Shown: positions 49,863 to 61,130, numbered from the stretch's first letter. The stretch: 64,000 nt of DNA from Ovis canadensis (GCF_042477335.2 NC_091255.1:45672501-45736500); one strand, 5' to 3'. The notes: generated by a model from the sequence alone, not told the origin. Program-made: numbers and translations.

Positions 49863-50180
49863 GAGGCTTCCTTAGGGGCTCAGAAGAATCCACCTGTCAA
49901 TTCAGGAGACGGGGGTTTGATCCCTGATGGAGGTCCCACGGGCCCTGGAGCAACTAAGGCCATACACCAGGCTCTAGAGCCTGGGATCTAACTCCTGAGC
50001 TCATGTGCCGCAACTATTGAAGCCCACACGCCCTAAAGCCTGTACTTCACAACAAGAGAAGCCACCACAATCAGAAGCCCACACACCGCAACTAGAGAAT
50101 AGCCCCCCTCACCACAACTAGAGAAAAGCCCACACGGAAATAAAGACCCTGCACACAAAACTAAATACTTTTTTTTTTTT
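49863..50180 (+). mobile_element. Full-length CHR-2-like SINE with target-site duplication
   Basis: Head 'aggcttccttaggggctcag' through repeated 'gcccacac'-type modules to a T/A-rich end. Exact 10-bp duplication agtataaagg at 49853-49862 and 50181-50190. Confidence 0.85.
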
Positions 50181-50197
50181 AGTATAAAGGTATATCT

Positions 50198-50513
50198 TTA
50201 AACTTTGTATTTATTTTGGTTATGCTGGGTCTTCATTGCTACAAAGGCTTTTTTCTAGTTTCGGGGAATGGGACCTACTCTCCAGTTGTGCACAGGCTTC
50301 TCACTGTGGTGACTTTTGTTGTGGAGCACAGACTCTAGGAATCGAGGGCCACAGCAGTTTGTGGGTCCTGGGCTCTAGAGCACAGGTTCAATAATCTTGG
50401 CCCACAAGCTTAGTTGCTCTGTGGCATGTGAGATCTTCCTGGATCAGGGGTCGAACCCGTGTCTCCTGCATTGCAGGCAGATTCTTCACCACTGAGCCAA
50501 CAGGGAAGCCCCA
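50198..50513 (-). mobile_element. CHR-2-like SINE in opposite orientation
   Basis: Starts with the reversed tail 'tttgtatttattttggttat' and ends with the reversed head 'ctgagccaacagggaagccc'. With its neighbour it forms a tail-to-tail pair separated by fewer than 20 bases. Confidence 0.8.
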
Positions 50514-52876
50514 TTTTATATATAGTAGTATGTATATGTTAATCCTAATTATCTCTCCTACCCATTTAGGAATTTTTTAAAGCCATATTTGTCAAGACAT
50601 GCTCTATAGATCACCTGAGTCAGAATCTCAGAGTGTCTGTTCCTTGGGTCACAGTCATTAGAGGTGGAGAACATTGATTTGAAGAATTTGACATTTATCA
50701 TCCTGTGGTTGGAAAGGTATTTCCATATGTTAGCATTTCGAAATAAGGAGACTGTGGCCAAATCTGGTCAGCTTCATATAAGATCTAGAACCAGAGTTTC
50801 CAACACTTTCAGCTACACCAGTGTTTTACAGACTCTGAGTGTGTGTGTGTGATTAGTAGCAAATCTTTTTTCAAAAGGAAATCATACCTGGAAGCATATA
50901 TGTAAAGAAAAGCAGAGCTTCTCCTCCTGGTGAAGTGGGGTGGGTAGGGGGTGTTTAGCGAGCTTCCTCTGCCTTATTGCAACCCCTACAGCACCTTCTT
51001 GGAACCCAGGGATTGAGAGACCACAGTCTCATCTTAGGTGACACCTAGAGGTGACAAGAACTTGGTGTTCAGATGTTCAGATCCAAGGTGGGAGAACCCT
51101 GGAAACCCCTGGTGTCTGGTAAACCCCACCAGGCTTCCTCACATCCCTCAGACCCATGAAGGCAGTTTAGAGAGAAGGCTGCTTGGAGCCCCATTGTCCC
51201 CAAGATGAGAGATAGCCTCCTTTGAGCATCTACATCTTGATCAATTCAGGTGTTTTTATAGAGACGTCTCTGTTAAGTCCAGCGCAATAAATTCCAAGCC
51301 GTTTAAAACTAGTTCCTGCCCTCCCATTGTTTTCAATGTAGCTGGAGAGAAAAGACATAAATAGAAGTGATGACATTAAGCGGGTATGTGCCGGGTCGGG
51401 GGTTAAGGGAGGTGAGCAGGCAGGTAAGTCATCTCCTCTGGATTCAAGGGAGCTGGAGGAGGCGTGGGGTGGAGAGGTGGGAGAGACAGCAGGATACTCT
51501 GCCAGACAGGGGAGCTGGATCACTTTCCCAGCAGACAGGGTCAGAGTGGAGGAAGCGGCAAATCAGGACGTGAACCCTTAACCCCAGCTGATTTAAACTA
51601 ATTGGCTTGAGGGACTTGGGTTGGAGTTTAGGGCTTTACAGCCAAAATGTCCATCTTTCAAACCTGCTTCTCCTTAAATAATAACTCTATTCTTCCAGTT
51701 CCCTCCCCGCCACCCCCGCACTGGCTCACTGGACTCTCTCACAAGCCCTGGCCTCCTGCTGCTTGTTCCCTCCACCTGAAGGCTTGTCCCCAAACATCTG
51801 CACAGCTGGATCCCTCATCCTGCCCCACATCTTACCAGCTGGGTTTCTTCCAGCTGTCTTTGACTAAATATCACCCTTCCCCCCACTCTCAATACCCTTT
51901 CCTGCTTTATGTTCTCCATGGCATATCTAGCTGGCCAGCATTCTGTATATTTACGTATCAGTTGCCTCTCCCATTAGAGGTGAGCTCCATGAGGGCAAAA
52001 TATTTTGTGTCCCTGGTGACCAGAATAGCACCATAGACACAGTAGGTAGGCAATAAGCATTCGTTGAATGGATGAGTGGGTGAATGATGGTGAATGGTTT
52101 CCTCTTAAGGATTCTCCATAGAATCCTCCCTAGGATGGAGAGGGCTGCTCACATTAATAGGTCCTGGGGCAGTTTCACCAGGAGCAGTCATTGAGAGTGC
52201 GTCGTAAATCTCAGCAGAAGGTGCAGGTGCCCAGTTGAACCAGATCCTCACAGTGAATGACGAGGATCCTGGGGGGAGGAGGAAGACCTGGTCTTGGGAA
52301 AGACCACCACTGGGCTTGGGAGAAGCAGGGGGAAAGCTAAGTCACCAAAGACCCTGAGCCAGAGACCAAGGGAGAGCAGGCAGTCATGTGTGCAGGGAGC
52401 TCGGTGAGGCTGGTGGCCAGGTATCCCCTCTTATTCCTCCTTCACCTGCCCTTGACTCCCGGATGAATCAGCAAGTTCCAGCCTCTGGGGCTTGTTGCCC
52501 CACTTCCCTCTGGGGCTGGACTGGAGGATCTTGCACGACATTAAGTAACACACCTGGGAGGGCAGGGTAGAAGGCTCAGAAAGCCAACAGCGGCCCAGGT
52601 ACAAGGGTCACCCAGGGCTAAGCCTGGGTCTCCGTATGGAGATCCCAGCCCCAAACACAGCTGGCGCTAAGAACTTGGGGGTGGGAAGGGACCCCCAATC
52701 TCAGCTGGAAATCAGCACTGGAGGAGAAGCAGTTGAAGAGATGCAGTTTCAGAGCAGCAAATCCTCATGGAAAATGAATGTGAGTGTGCCTTGCTTTAAG
52801 CCACCACTTACAGGGAAACTAAATCGCTACTGAGGATAAACCAAGGGGCAGTCCATATTTTAAAGAGGGACTCTTG
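50514..52876. other. Intergenic sequence without recognised genes
   Basis: Unique sequence with an L2-like block at about 51700-52080 ('gaggtgagctccatgagggc', 'aggcaataagcattcgttga'). Open frames here lack recognisable domains. Confidence 0.45.
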
Positions 52877-53075
52877 GACTTCCCTGGTGGTCCAGTGGTT
52901 AAGAATCCACCCTCAAGCAGCAGCTACTGAAGCCCAGTGCTCTGGAGCCCATGCTATAATAAGGGAAGCTAGCGTAATGATAAGCCCACATACCACAACT
53001 AGAGAATAGCCCCTGCTAGTTGCAACTAGAGAAAGCCTGTGTGCAGCCATTAGTAAATAATTTTTTAAAGAAAAA
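52877..53075 (+). mobile_element. CHR-type SINE with internal deletion
   Basis: Head 'gacttccctggtggtccagt' joins directly to the 'cagctactgaagccc' modules, so the box-B part is missing. Confidence 0.75.
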
Positions 53076-53489
53076 AAGAAGGATGCTCCTTGGGGATGGT
53101 GTGCGTGGGTGAGCTCCCCTGGTGAACTGGAATTGTTGCCTTTATGACAATTCAACTTCCCAATAATAATCATTTGAAATGTGGCATTCTCTTTATAACC
53201 TGCCTTCAAAGCTCTGAATACTTTTCCACATATATATTCTCATCTGATTATCAGAGGCCCTAGGAAATCCCCATTTTGCAGATGAGAACAGAGAGGCCTA
53301 GAGTTGGGTGAGCCATGCAGTGTGGCCAGGTTTTCAGACTTGAAGATCTTTCCAGCCCGGCATGCTGTCCGCACGTGATTCCTACGACAGTTCTGGGAGG
53401 CTGAGACAAAGCAGGAAGCTGTGATCCACACAAAAGAAGAAAAAACCCAAACCCAGTGGGTAAAGGTTCCAACCAGATTCCTGACTGAG

Positions 53490-53685
53490 CCCAGGCTTCG
53501 GAGTCAAATAAGGTTTCCCACTCACTGGCTTCACTTAGCACCTACTCGACCTCTGTGGGCCTCGGCTTCCTCAGCTGTAAAATGGGGGTGATAATACCCA
53601 CATCACTTAAACTATGAGGGTGAATTAAAGTGATGTATGGCATTGCTTAGAGCCATGCCTGACACGTAGCTGTTATTTTTATGCC
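53490..53685 (+). mobile_element. MIR fragment
   Basis: 'cttcctcagctgtaaaatgg' with 'gagggtgaattaaagtgatg' and 'agagccatgcctgacacgta' gives a well-preserved MIR 3' half. Confidence 0.7.
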
Positions 53686-55368
53686 TGTCATTCTTGTTAT
53701 GTTTACAGTATCTCACACTTCTTATGTGAAATATCCAGAGAGATGTGTGACGGAGTCTCCTCCAGGGGCGAGCAAGATGTCAGTACCGCCACCCCATTCC
53801 TGGGTCTTCCCTCCTCTCACGCTCTCAACCCTTGCAGAAGGTCACACCGGGCTGATTCTCTCCCAAGCCCCAGAAGCCTCCCTGCCACTGCCCAGCCCAC
53901 CTCAGAGCTGCCCACTGCCTTGGCCAGGGATGAATGGCATCCCCCAGGGCCTGGCTGGCGTGTGGTCACCCCGCCTCTGCCTGCAGCAGGGCCCGGAGCC
54001 CGGACGTGCCTGGCAGGCAGCCAGTGCTTTCTTGGTAGGATGCCCCACCACTCCCTCCGGGTCCCTCTATTCTGGGAGCTGTAATTTAGACAACCTTCCC
54101 CGCCCCAATTGCTATCTGTGGCAGCAGTCACCATTCCCTCAGGCCCTGCCCACTGCCACTAGACTGCCTTTTCATAAACAGCGCCTAGGCTGCCCTGTTA
54201 TCTCGGGCGCCCGTGGCTCTGGGGAGGAGGCCCTGCCACCCTGGAGATATAAATGACCCCTCAATCCCAGGGGGGAACCCGGCCTATGTGGGCGGAAGAG
54301 GGATGGAACCCTTACCCACCAGAGCCCAATATAGCGGCCCTCAGAACTCACCCCTTGGTCTGCTGGGTGGGTGGGGTGCAGAGAAGAGGAGAGCCTGTCA
54401 TTACACCCCCAACACCATGGGGACTGGGTCAGCCTGGGCTGAGGTCTCCCCGGAGGCTCCTGCCTCAGCTCATGCCCAGCCACAGGGCCAGGAGGGGGCA
54501 GGTGGTGGGTGGGGAGCAGTCAGTAACAGTAGCAAAAGAGATGTTTCTAAAATGCAAATGTAAACAAACAAAAAAATAAAATGCCCCTTGGGCCTTAGGG
54601 ATGAAACTCAACACTCTCTGCCCTTTCTACCATCTCTCCCACCTCAGGAGTTTGGCACTAGCTCTTTCCCTGCCTAGTTCTTCTCTTCCTCTAGTTCCTA
54701 CTCATACTGCAGATCTCGGCTTAGAGGTCACTTCCCATGGCACTTTCCCCTGATATCACCACACGTACGCGCTCCTCCTAGGTCCTCCCCTTGGACTCAG
54801 ATGAGAGTCCCTCCCTGGTCTGTTTCTCTCCCTTGCTGGCAGTAACGCTCCCAGGGCAGGAAGTCTGTCTTGCTCAGATTGTTTCTAGCACCCAGGCCAG
54901 TCCTGCTGTATAGTAGGGGTTCAAGAAAAGTTTGTTGAAAGGACTCACTGATGAGTAAAGGGATGGCACATCTGCCCTCCAAGATGAGTGGGTCTCTCGG
55001 GGGCAGGAGTATTTGCTACTTTGGGCCCTTTATTTTCCCAGAAAGTCCCTTCTTCAGTGGTCTGTCCCTTTGTCCTCTAAGTATACCTTCAGGCTTGCTG
55101 CACTGTCTGTCCATTGTGATCTGGAAAATGCAGTTGCTATGGCCTTGGGCCTGCCAGAGGGGAGCCCGGAGGGACCATGAGGATGCACTGTGGGATAAGG
55201 CAGACATCCTTCAGGTGAGAGGGAGGAAGGGACAAAAGGAAGGAGTCCACAGGCTATGGGTCACTTACAAGCAACATTTCTGTCACTAAGAGGCAGGGAG
55301 GCTGTGCTGGCCAAATGGGCAGTGTGGGTTCTTATTTTGGCACTTTGTGCTGTGATGCCTCCAATCAC
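53686..55368. other. Intergenic sequence without recognised genes
   Basis: A 191-codon open frame (53681-54256) begins inside the MIR and has a low-complexity Pro/Ser-rich translation with antisense open frames opposite; I do not believe it is a gene. An L2-like block lies at about 54640-54940. GC-richer DNA at 54050-54260 and a CTCF-like motif at 54488 may be regulatory. Confidence 0.4.
54488..54502 (+). promoter_or_regulatory. CTCF-like motif
   Basis: 'ccaggagggggcagg' agrees with the CTCF core apart from about one position. Occupancy cannot be known from sequence. Confidence 0.3.
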
Positions 55369-55550
55369 GGGCTTCCCTGGTGGCTCAGCTGGTAAAGAAT
55401 CTGCCTGCAATGCAGGAGACCTGGGTTGGATCCCTGGGTTAGGAAGATCCCCTGGAGAAGCAAACAGCTACCCACTCCAATATTCTGACCTAGAGAATTC
55501 CATGGACTGGAATTCCATGGGATCGCAGAGTCAGACACTGAGCAACTTTC
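55369..55550 (+). mobile_element. Bov-tA SINE
   Basis: Close to consensus: 'ggcttccctggtggctcagc', 'gaatctgcctgcaatgcagg'; the tail is shortened around 'gatcgcagagtcagacactg'. Confidence 0.85.
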
Positions 55551-56149
55551 ACTTTCACTCTTCCAATAGCACACTTTGCACTTTGCTTGCTCCAAAGACA
55601 GACACTGCATAGAACAGCCTACAACTAAGCAATGAGGCTGGAGTAAGATTATTCTACATGTTAACCCCCATTAATTATTGGAGGACCTTTGAAATTTGAA
55701 TCTTTCTGCATCCAAATTGTATCTCTTCCATCATTTCTCTCACCCTGAAGTTTCACTCGAGCTTGTCCCAGACCACCAGCCTAGGAGGCTGGGAAAATAT
55801 GGGCCTTTCAGCTGCTTCTACCTCCCGAGAGCCTGAGACCCATTTCCAGGTGTACAGCCACAAAGCCAAGGTCTAGGGCCCAGGCCTTTTAGAGAAACAA
55901 CGGTAGCAGCTATGCACACTGCCTCCCTGCTCCTGGAGGCTGCATGATGAGTGGCCAAAGCCAGGCCTGGTGAGGACAATCAAGCTAGGGGTGAAAAACA
56001 GAGCCTGAACTCTGGTAGGTCCACATCCGGACATGAGCCCACCTCAGGGCCTTTACCCTTGCCGTTGCCTCTGCCTGATGCTCTTCCCCTCACGTTTTCC
56101 TAGGTCTCACTCCCGTGGGTCTTTGTTTAACTGCCCCTTCGCACTTAGA

Positions 56150-57141
56150 TTGACCAGTTTTCTGTGATTATGGTTTCAGTGTGTCTGCCCTCTTGCAACA
56201 CCCACCGTCTTACTTGAGTTTCTCTTACCTTGGACGAGGGGTTATCTCCTCACCGCCGCCCCTCTCGACCTTGAACATGGAACAGCTTCCCTAGGCCCTC
56301 CGGCGCTCGCGCAGCCACCGCTCCTTGGATGTGGGGTCGCTCCTCCTCGCCACCGCCCCTGGTCTCGGACGCGGGGTAGCTCCTCTTGGCTGCGCTCTGA
56401 GCACCATTGCAGCCGCCCGCACTCTGCGCACCGTCTGACTCTAAGGGAGTCTTAGACGGGACTACATCAGGAAGTCTGAGCTCTAGAAAAGAGTGTGCCG
56501 GGCTGGCATTCACAGCCCAGGAAGACCTCCACCCACTTTATTTTGGGGGGCTCCAAAATCACTGCAGATGGTGACTGCAGCCATGAAATTAAAAGACGCT
56601 TACTCCTTGGAAGGAAAGTTATGACCAACCTAGATAGCATGTTCAAAAGCAGAGACATTACTTTGCCAACAAAGGTCCGTCTAGTCAAGGCTATGATTTT
56701 TCCAGTGGTCATGTATGGATGTGAGAGTTGGACTGTGAAGAAAGCTGAGTGCTGAAGAATTGATGCTTTTGAACTGTGGTGTTGGAGAAGACTCTTGAGA
56801 GTCCCTTGGACTGCAAGGAGATCCAACCAGTCCATTCTGAAGGAGATCAGCCCTGGGATTTCTTTGGAAGGAATGATGCTAAAGCTGAAACTCCAGTACT
56901 TTGGCCACCTCATGCAAAGAGTTGACTCATTGGAAAAGACTCTGATGCTGGGAGGGATTGGGGGCAGGAGGAGAAGAGGACGACAGAGGATGAGATGGGT
57001 GGATGGCATCACTGACTCGATGGACGTGAGTCTGAGTGAACTCCGGGAGTTGGTGACGGACAGGGAGGCCTGGCGTGCTGTGATTCATGGGGTCGCAAAG
57101 AGTCAGACACGACTGAGCGACTGAACTGAACTGAACTGAAC
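56150..57141 (+). mobile_element. Composite retroposon: GC-rich tandem-like 5' part plus BovB 3' end
   Basis: Exact 11-bp direct repeats tcgcacttaga at 56139-56149 and 57142-57152 bound one insertion of 992 bp. From 56150 to about 56510 it is GC-rich with degenerate repeated units (ctccttggatgtggggtcgc, 'gacgcggggtagctcctctt'). From about 56520 to 57120 it is the BovB (RTE) 3' end, whose translation (56495-56755, 56795-57124) shows the C-terminal reverse-transcriptase region (VVMYGCESW) broken by a stop at 56753-56755. It ends in four to five CTGAA units. It could not move by itself; BovB machinery is the likely driver by shared 3' end. Confidence 0.8.
57121..57141 (+). repeat. (CTGAA)n tail of the composite retroposon
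   Basis: About four tandem ctgaa units directly before the second target-site copy; typical BovB-type 3' tail. Confidence 0.85.
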
Positions 57142-57188
57142 TCGCACTTAGACCTTCTCTGGTCGCCCTATTTGAAAGGAACGTCCTT

Positions 57189-57420
57189 GGATTTCCCTGG
57201 TGGTGCAGTGGTTGAGAATCTACCTGCCAAGGCAGGGGACACCAGTTCAATCCCTGGTCCAGGAAGATTCCATATGCAATTTAGTTCCAAGTTTCCAACT
57301 AATCCCATGTGCCACAACTGCTGAGCTTGAGTTCTAGAGCCTACTCACCACACAAGAGAAAGCCCACATGCAGCCAAAAATAAATTTTTAAAAAATAATT
57401 AAGTAATAAATAAATAAACT
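57189..57420 (+). mobile_element. CHR-2-like SINE
   Basis: 'gatttccctggtggtgcagt' to the 'gccaaaaataaat' end with a long A/T-rich tail. Confidence 0.75.
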
Positions 57421-57434
57421 AAATGGAAAGTCCT

Positions 57435-57545
57435 GGACTTTCCTGGCAGTACAACGGTTAGGATTCCACTCTTCCGCTACAGGCCCTGGTACCTTTGGTT
57501 GGGGAATTTTTGCATGCCACACAATGGGGCAAAAAAAATAAAATT
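57435..57545 (+). mobile_element. CHR-type SINE
   Basis: 'gactttcctggcagtacaac', 'ggtacctttggttggggaat' and an A-rich end; it directly follows the previous SINE. Confidence 0.7.
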
Positions 57546-57616
57546 AAAAAAATTTTAAAAACGAACCTCCCTCACTCCCACCCCATTTTTTTGCTTTATT
57601 TTTCTCCATAGCACTG

Positions 57617-57740
57617 TGCTGTGCTTAGTCACTCAGTTGTGTCCGACTCTGCAACCCCATGGACTGTAGCGCGCCAGGATCCTCTGTCCATGGGATTTTC
57701 CAGGCAAGGATACTGGAGTGGGCTGCCATTTCCTTCTCCA
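57617..57740 (-). mobile_element. Partial Bov-A2 SINE with target-site duplication
   Basis: 'gtccgactctgcaaccccat' to 'gccatttccttctcca'. Exact 13-bp duplication ctccatagcactg at 57604-57616 and 57741-57753. The element lacks the tRNA-like head, so it was 5'-truncated on insertion. Confidence 0.85.
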
Positions 57741-57768
57741 CTCCATAGCACTGCTGCTTATCTAACAT

Positions 57769-57833
57769 ACAGCTTCCTTTTCTCCCTCCTTCCCTTTTTT
57801 CTCCCTCCCTCCCTCCATCCTTTTCTTCCTTCC
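57769..57833. repeat. (TCCC)n/pyrimidine-rich simple repeat
   Basis: Runs of ccttc/ctccc units. Confidence 0.8.
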
Positions 57834-58010
57834 ACTGTCTGTCTCCTTTCTACAGAATGTTAAGAAACACATGTACAGATATAGCTCTGGTTTAGTTCTC
57901 TATGGCTGTGTAACAGATGACCCTAAATTTTTAGCAGCTTAAAACTAGTGTTTATTATCTCTCACAGTTTCTGGGAACCAGGAATCCTCACAAAATTGCA
58001 GTCACCTCAA

Positions 58011-58235
58011 GGCTTCCCAGACAGCACTAGTGGTAAAGAACCTGCCTGCCCATGCCAATGCCGGAGGCCTAAGAGACACAGGTTCTATCCCTGGGTTGCG
58101 AAGATCCCCTGGAGAAGGAAATGGCAACTCACTCCAGTATTCTTGCCTGGAAAATCCTATGGACAGAGGAGCCTGGCGGGCCACAGTTCATAGAGTCGCA
58201 GAGAGTTGAACACAACTGAAGCGACTTAGCACAAG
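58011..58235 (+). mobile_element. Bov-tA SINE
   Basis: 'ggcttcccagacagcactag', 'ggcaactcactccagtattc' and the end 'caactgaagcgacttagcac'. Confidence 0.85.
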
Positions 58236-59210
58236 GCCTGACCAAGGCAGAGGGTTTGCATTCAGACTGACTTGTGTGATTGCTGACAGGCCTCAGGTGT
58301 GCACTGGCTGCTGGCCAGAGGCTTCAGTTCCTTGCCCTGTGACTCGGACTGTGATAGGACTGCCCATGACTTGGCACCTTGCTGCCACGAGAGCAAGTGA
58401 TACAGAAAGAGGAAGAGCAAGACAGTGAGAGAGCTCCCAGGAGGGAAGCCACAGTCTTATAGTCTATATCGGAAGAGACGTCCCTTTGGTTCTGCCCAAT
58501 GCCGCAGGTCACTCAAGCCATCCCTGGGTGTGGCCACCAGGAAGCCAGCATCACTGAGGCCATCTTGGAAGCTGGCTACAAATCTCCAACACATCCTCAG
58601 CACAGAGAAGATGCTCAAGAAGCAGTTGTAGAGTGAAAGAATGAAGGTAGGAATGATTTCAGCAGAAATCCGTTCTCATGAGGAGCTAAGAGCTGTGACC
58701 ACCGCCCCATCGCTGAAGGATCTGGACCACATTCAGCTTCCCTCAGCCCCCCACTCTGTCCCCATGGTGCCCTCTTACAATTCAATTCCACCTCTTCCCA
58801 GCCACGTGACCCTGGGCAGGCTCCTAAACTCACGGGCCTGTTGTGGAGATGAAAAGAGAGAAGTGTTTAAGCATAGCAGTGTCCGACTCACACAGTCCTC
58901 AAGAAATGTAGCCATCATGGGCAGCACTGTGTGTTACTAATACCAGCGGTGGTCGGGGGGTAGGGAACCAAAGTATCTCCCTAACGTCAGGAGCGGTTTA
59001 AGAACTGGGTGTGTATGTGTGTTTCTATATGTTTACTCTTTTAGGAGAAGTGGCTGAACGGAGCTGTCCAGGGTCTCAGAGCCGAGGATGTCATGTGGTC
59101 CAGATACCAGGTTTATCACTTGGGCCAGAGATGGTCACGTGATGGGACCTTAGTCACCCAAACAAGCAGGACAGACTGCTGAGTACATGGGCTGCTGTCC
59201 ATTTATACAA
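58236..59210. other. Intergenic sequence without recognised genes
   Basis: Unique sequence. The left edge (58240-58440) may be part of an old mammalian repeat. Short open frames here show no domain. Confidence 0.4.
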
Positions 59211-59401
59211 AGTGAAAGTTGCTCAGTAGTGTCTGACTCTTGGCAACTCCACAGACTATACAGTCCTTGGAATTCTCCAGGCCAGAATACTGGAGGGAGT
59301 AGCTGTTCCTTTCCCCCAGGGATCTTCCCAACCCAGGGATTGAACCCAAGTCTCCCGAATTGCCAAGGGATTCTTTAACACCTGAGCCATGAGGGAAGCC
59401 C
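59211..59401 (-). mobile_element. Bov-A2/Bov-tA SINE
   Basis: 'agtgaaagttgctcagtagt' to the reversed head 'ctgagccatgagggaagccc'. Confidence 0.85.
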
Positions 59402-59719
59402 TTACATTACGTACCTCTTTGCAGGAGGTGTTAACCTCTTTTGTAGGAAGGGGAGAGCAGAGCAGATGGTGTCAGGAAACTTTTGGGAAATTTACATTAA
59501 AAATGCACCGTGGTACATAAACACACAGAAAGTGTATGTAATAAACTCAGGCCAATCACCGATGGACCACAGATTCAAAACGGTAGCACTGGACTGTGGT
59601 CTTCTTGAAGGCAAGGAGAACCTTGTGTCTCCTGATCAAAGGAATGAATGCATGAATGAGCAACAACAAAAAGTGTGAACTGCCCCGAAGGTGGGAATCT
59701 TGGAATCTTTGCTGGTTAG

Positions 59720-59837
59720 CAGGAGAAGGAATGGCAACCCACTCCAGTGTTCTTGCCTGGAGAATCCCAGAGACGGCAGACCCCGGTGGGCTGCCGTCTG
59801 TGGGGTCGCACAGAGTTGGACACGACTGAAGCGACTT

Positions 59838-59873
<36 letters not shown>
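59720..59873 (+). mobile_element. Bov-A SINE 3' part with (AGC)12 microsatellite tail
   Basis: 'ggagaaggaatggcaaccca' to 'gactgaagcgactt' followed by twelve perfect AGC units (59838-59873). The tRNA-like head is absent. Confidence 0.85.
59838..59873 (+). repeat. (AGC)12 microsatellite
   Basis: 36 uninterrupted bases of AGC at the 3' end of a Bov-A element; likely polymorphic in length. Confidence 0.95.
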
Positions 59874-59874
<1 letters not shown>

Positions 59875-59924
59875 CATCATCCCCCTTGGTATAATCGCCT
59901 CAGGACAACTGGTTGGCTTCAAAA

Positions 59925-60035
59925 GATCTGGGTTCAAGTTTTGCCTTATCCACCCCACTGACTGTATGACCTTGGACTTGTCACCTAACCTCTCTCAGCC
60001 TCATTTTCCTCATCAGGAAAATAATGTGAATTACA
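59925..60035 (+). mobile_element. MIR fragment
   Basis: 'gatctgggttcaagttttgc', 'gaccttggacttgtcaccta' and 'cattttcctcatcaggaaaa' are the MIR core. Confidence 0.7.
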
Positions 60036-60049
60036 GAGAGTCGTTTTTC

Positions 60050-60178
60050 TTTTAAATTAAAAAATTATTTATATTTTGGTCACACTGCGTGGGATCTTAG
60101 TTTCCCAACCAGGAATCAAACCCATGCCCCCTGCAGTGGAAACGCAAGGCATAAACCCTGGACCACCAAGAAATTTCC
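60050..60178 (-). mobile_element. CHR-type SINE
   Basis: Reversed: 'tcccaaccaggaatcaaacc' and 'ggaccaccaagaaatttccc'. Confidence 0.75.
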
Positions 60179-60254
60179 CAGAGAGTGTTTCAAAGCTCCA
60201 AAGGCCACTGAAAATATGAGGAATTCTTATTTTGGGTGCACCTGGATTTAGGCA

Positions 60255-60574
60255 GTTCAGTTCAGTTCAGTCGCTCAGTCATCTCTGACTCTTTGCCACC
60301 CTATGGACTTGCAGCACGCCAGGCTTCCCTGTCCATCAACAACTCCCGGAGCTTACTCAGACTCATGCCCATTAAGTCAGTGATGCCATCCAACCATCTC
60401 ATCCTCTGTTGTCCCCTTCTCCTGCCTTCAATCTTTCAAGCATCAGGGTCTTTTCAAATGAATCAGTTCTTCACATCAGGTGGCCAAAGTACTGGAGTTT
60501 CAGCTTCAGCATCAGTCCTCAAGTGAATATTCAGGACTGATTTCCTTTAGGATGGACTGGTTGGATCTCTTGGT
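60255..60574 (-). mobile_element. BovB 3'-end fragment with target-site duplication
   Basis: Starts with the reversed tail (tcagt units), then 'ccatccaaccatctcatcct' and 'aaagtactggagtttcagct'. Exact duplication tggatttaggca at 60243-60254 and 60575-60586. It matches the 3' part of the composite element at 56150-57141 in the opposite direction. Confidence 0.85.
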
Positions 60575-60849
60575 TGGATTTAGGCAAAAGGAACAGAAAA
60601 AAAGTTCCTATCAACTTGCCCTCAAGGCCTCCAACTCCCATCAGCACAGGCTTGCCTTAGGGACTGGGAGATTTCAGGGTGGGGCAGTTTGCTCAGAGGA
60701 AGGTGTAAAAACAGGCTGAGCTGCCAACCCTGTCCTTTATTAGCAAATTCACAGTCAGCTGGCCAGGTTGCAACACAACTGAGGCAGCTTGCTTTGGTCT
60801 ATTCCAGGCCTCAGGTCACACCAGCAGATTAGAGGGAGACTCCAGCAGC

Positions 60850-61130
60850 CCTTCAGGCAACAAGTATTTATTGTCCAGCTGCTGTAGATCTAGGCCTGTA
60901 CTAGGTTCTGTGGATACTGTGGAAGCAAACACACCATGGCCCTATCCTTGTGGAGCTGACAGTCTGGTGGGAATCAGGTGTTAATCACCCAGGACAAGCT
61001 CAGGGTGCTGTAGAGATGTAGAATGGGAGATTCTGACATCAAGGGACCGTGGGCATAACAAATTTTCTTTTAGAAGTGACATATGAGCTGAGCTCTGAAC
61101 TCACTGAAAGACCATGGCTGGGGTGGAAAG
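60850..61130 (+). mobile_element. L2-like fragment
   Basis: 'caagtatttattgtccagct', 'ccctatccttgtggagctga' and 'acatatgagctgagctctga' follow an old mammalian LINE 3' pattern. Confidence 0.55.

Noticed and set aside
53681..54256. 191-codon open frame on the + strand
   Set aside because: Begins within a MIR, has a biased Pro/Ser composition with antisense open frames opposite, and has no known domain.
56467..57124. Open frames on both strands that look like a protein gene
   Set aside because: The + frames are the BovB reverse-transcriptase C-terminal relic, with a stop at 56753-56755, within a retroposon; the - frame is its shadow.
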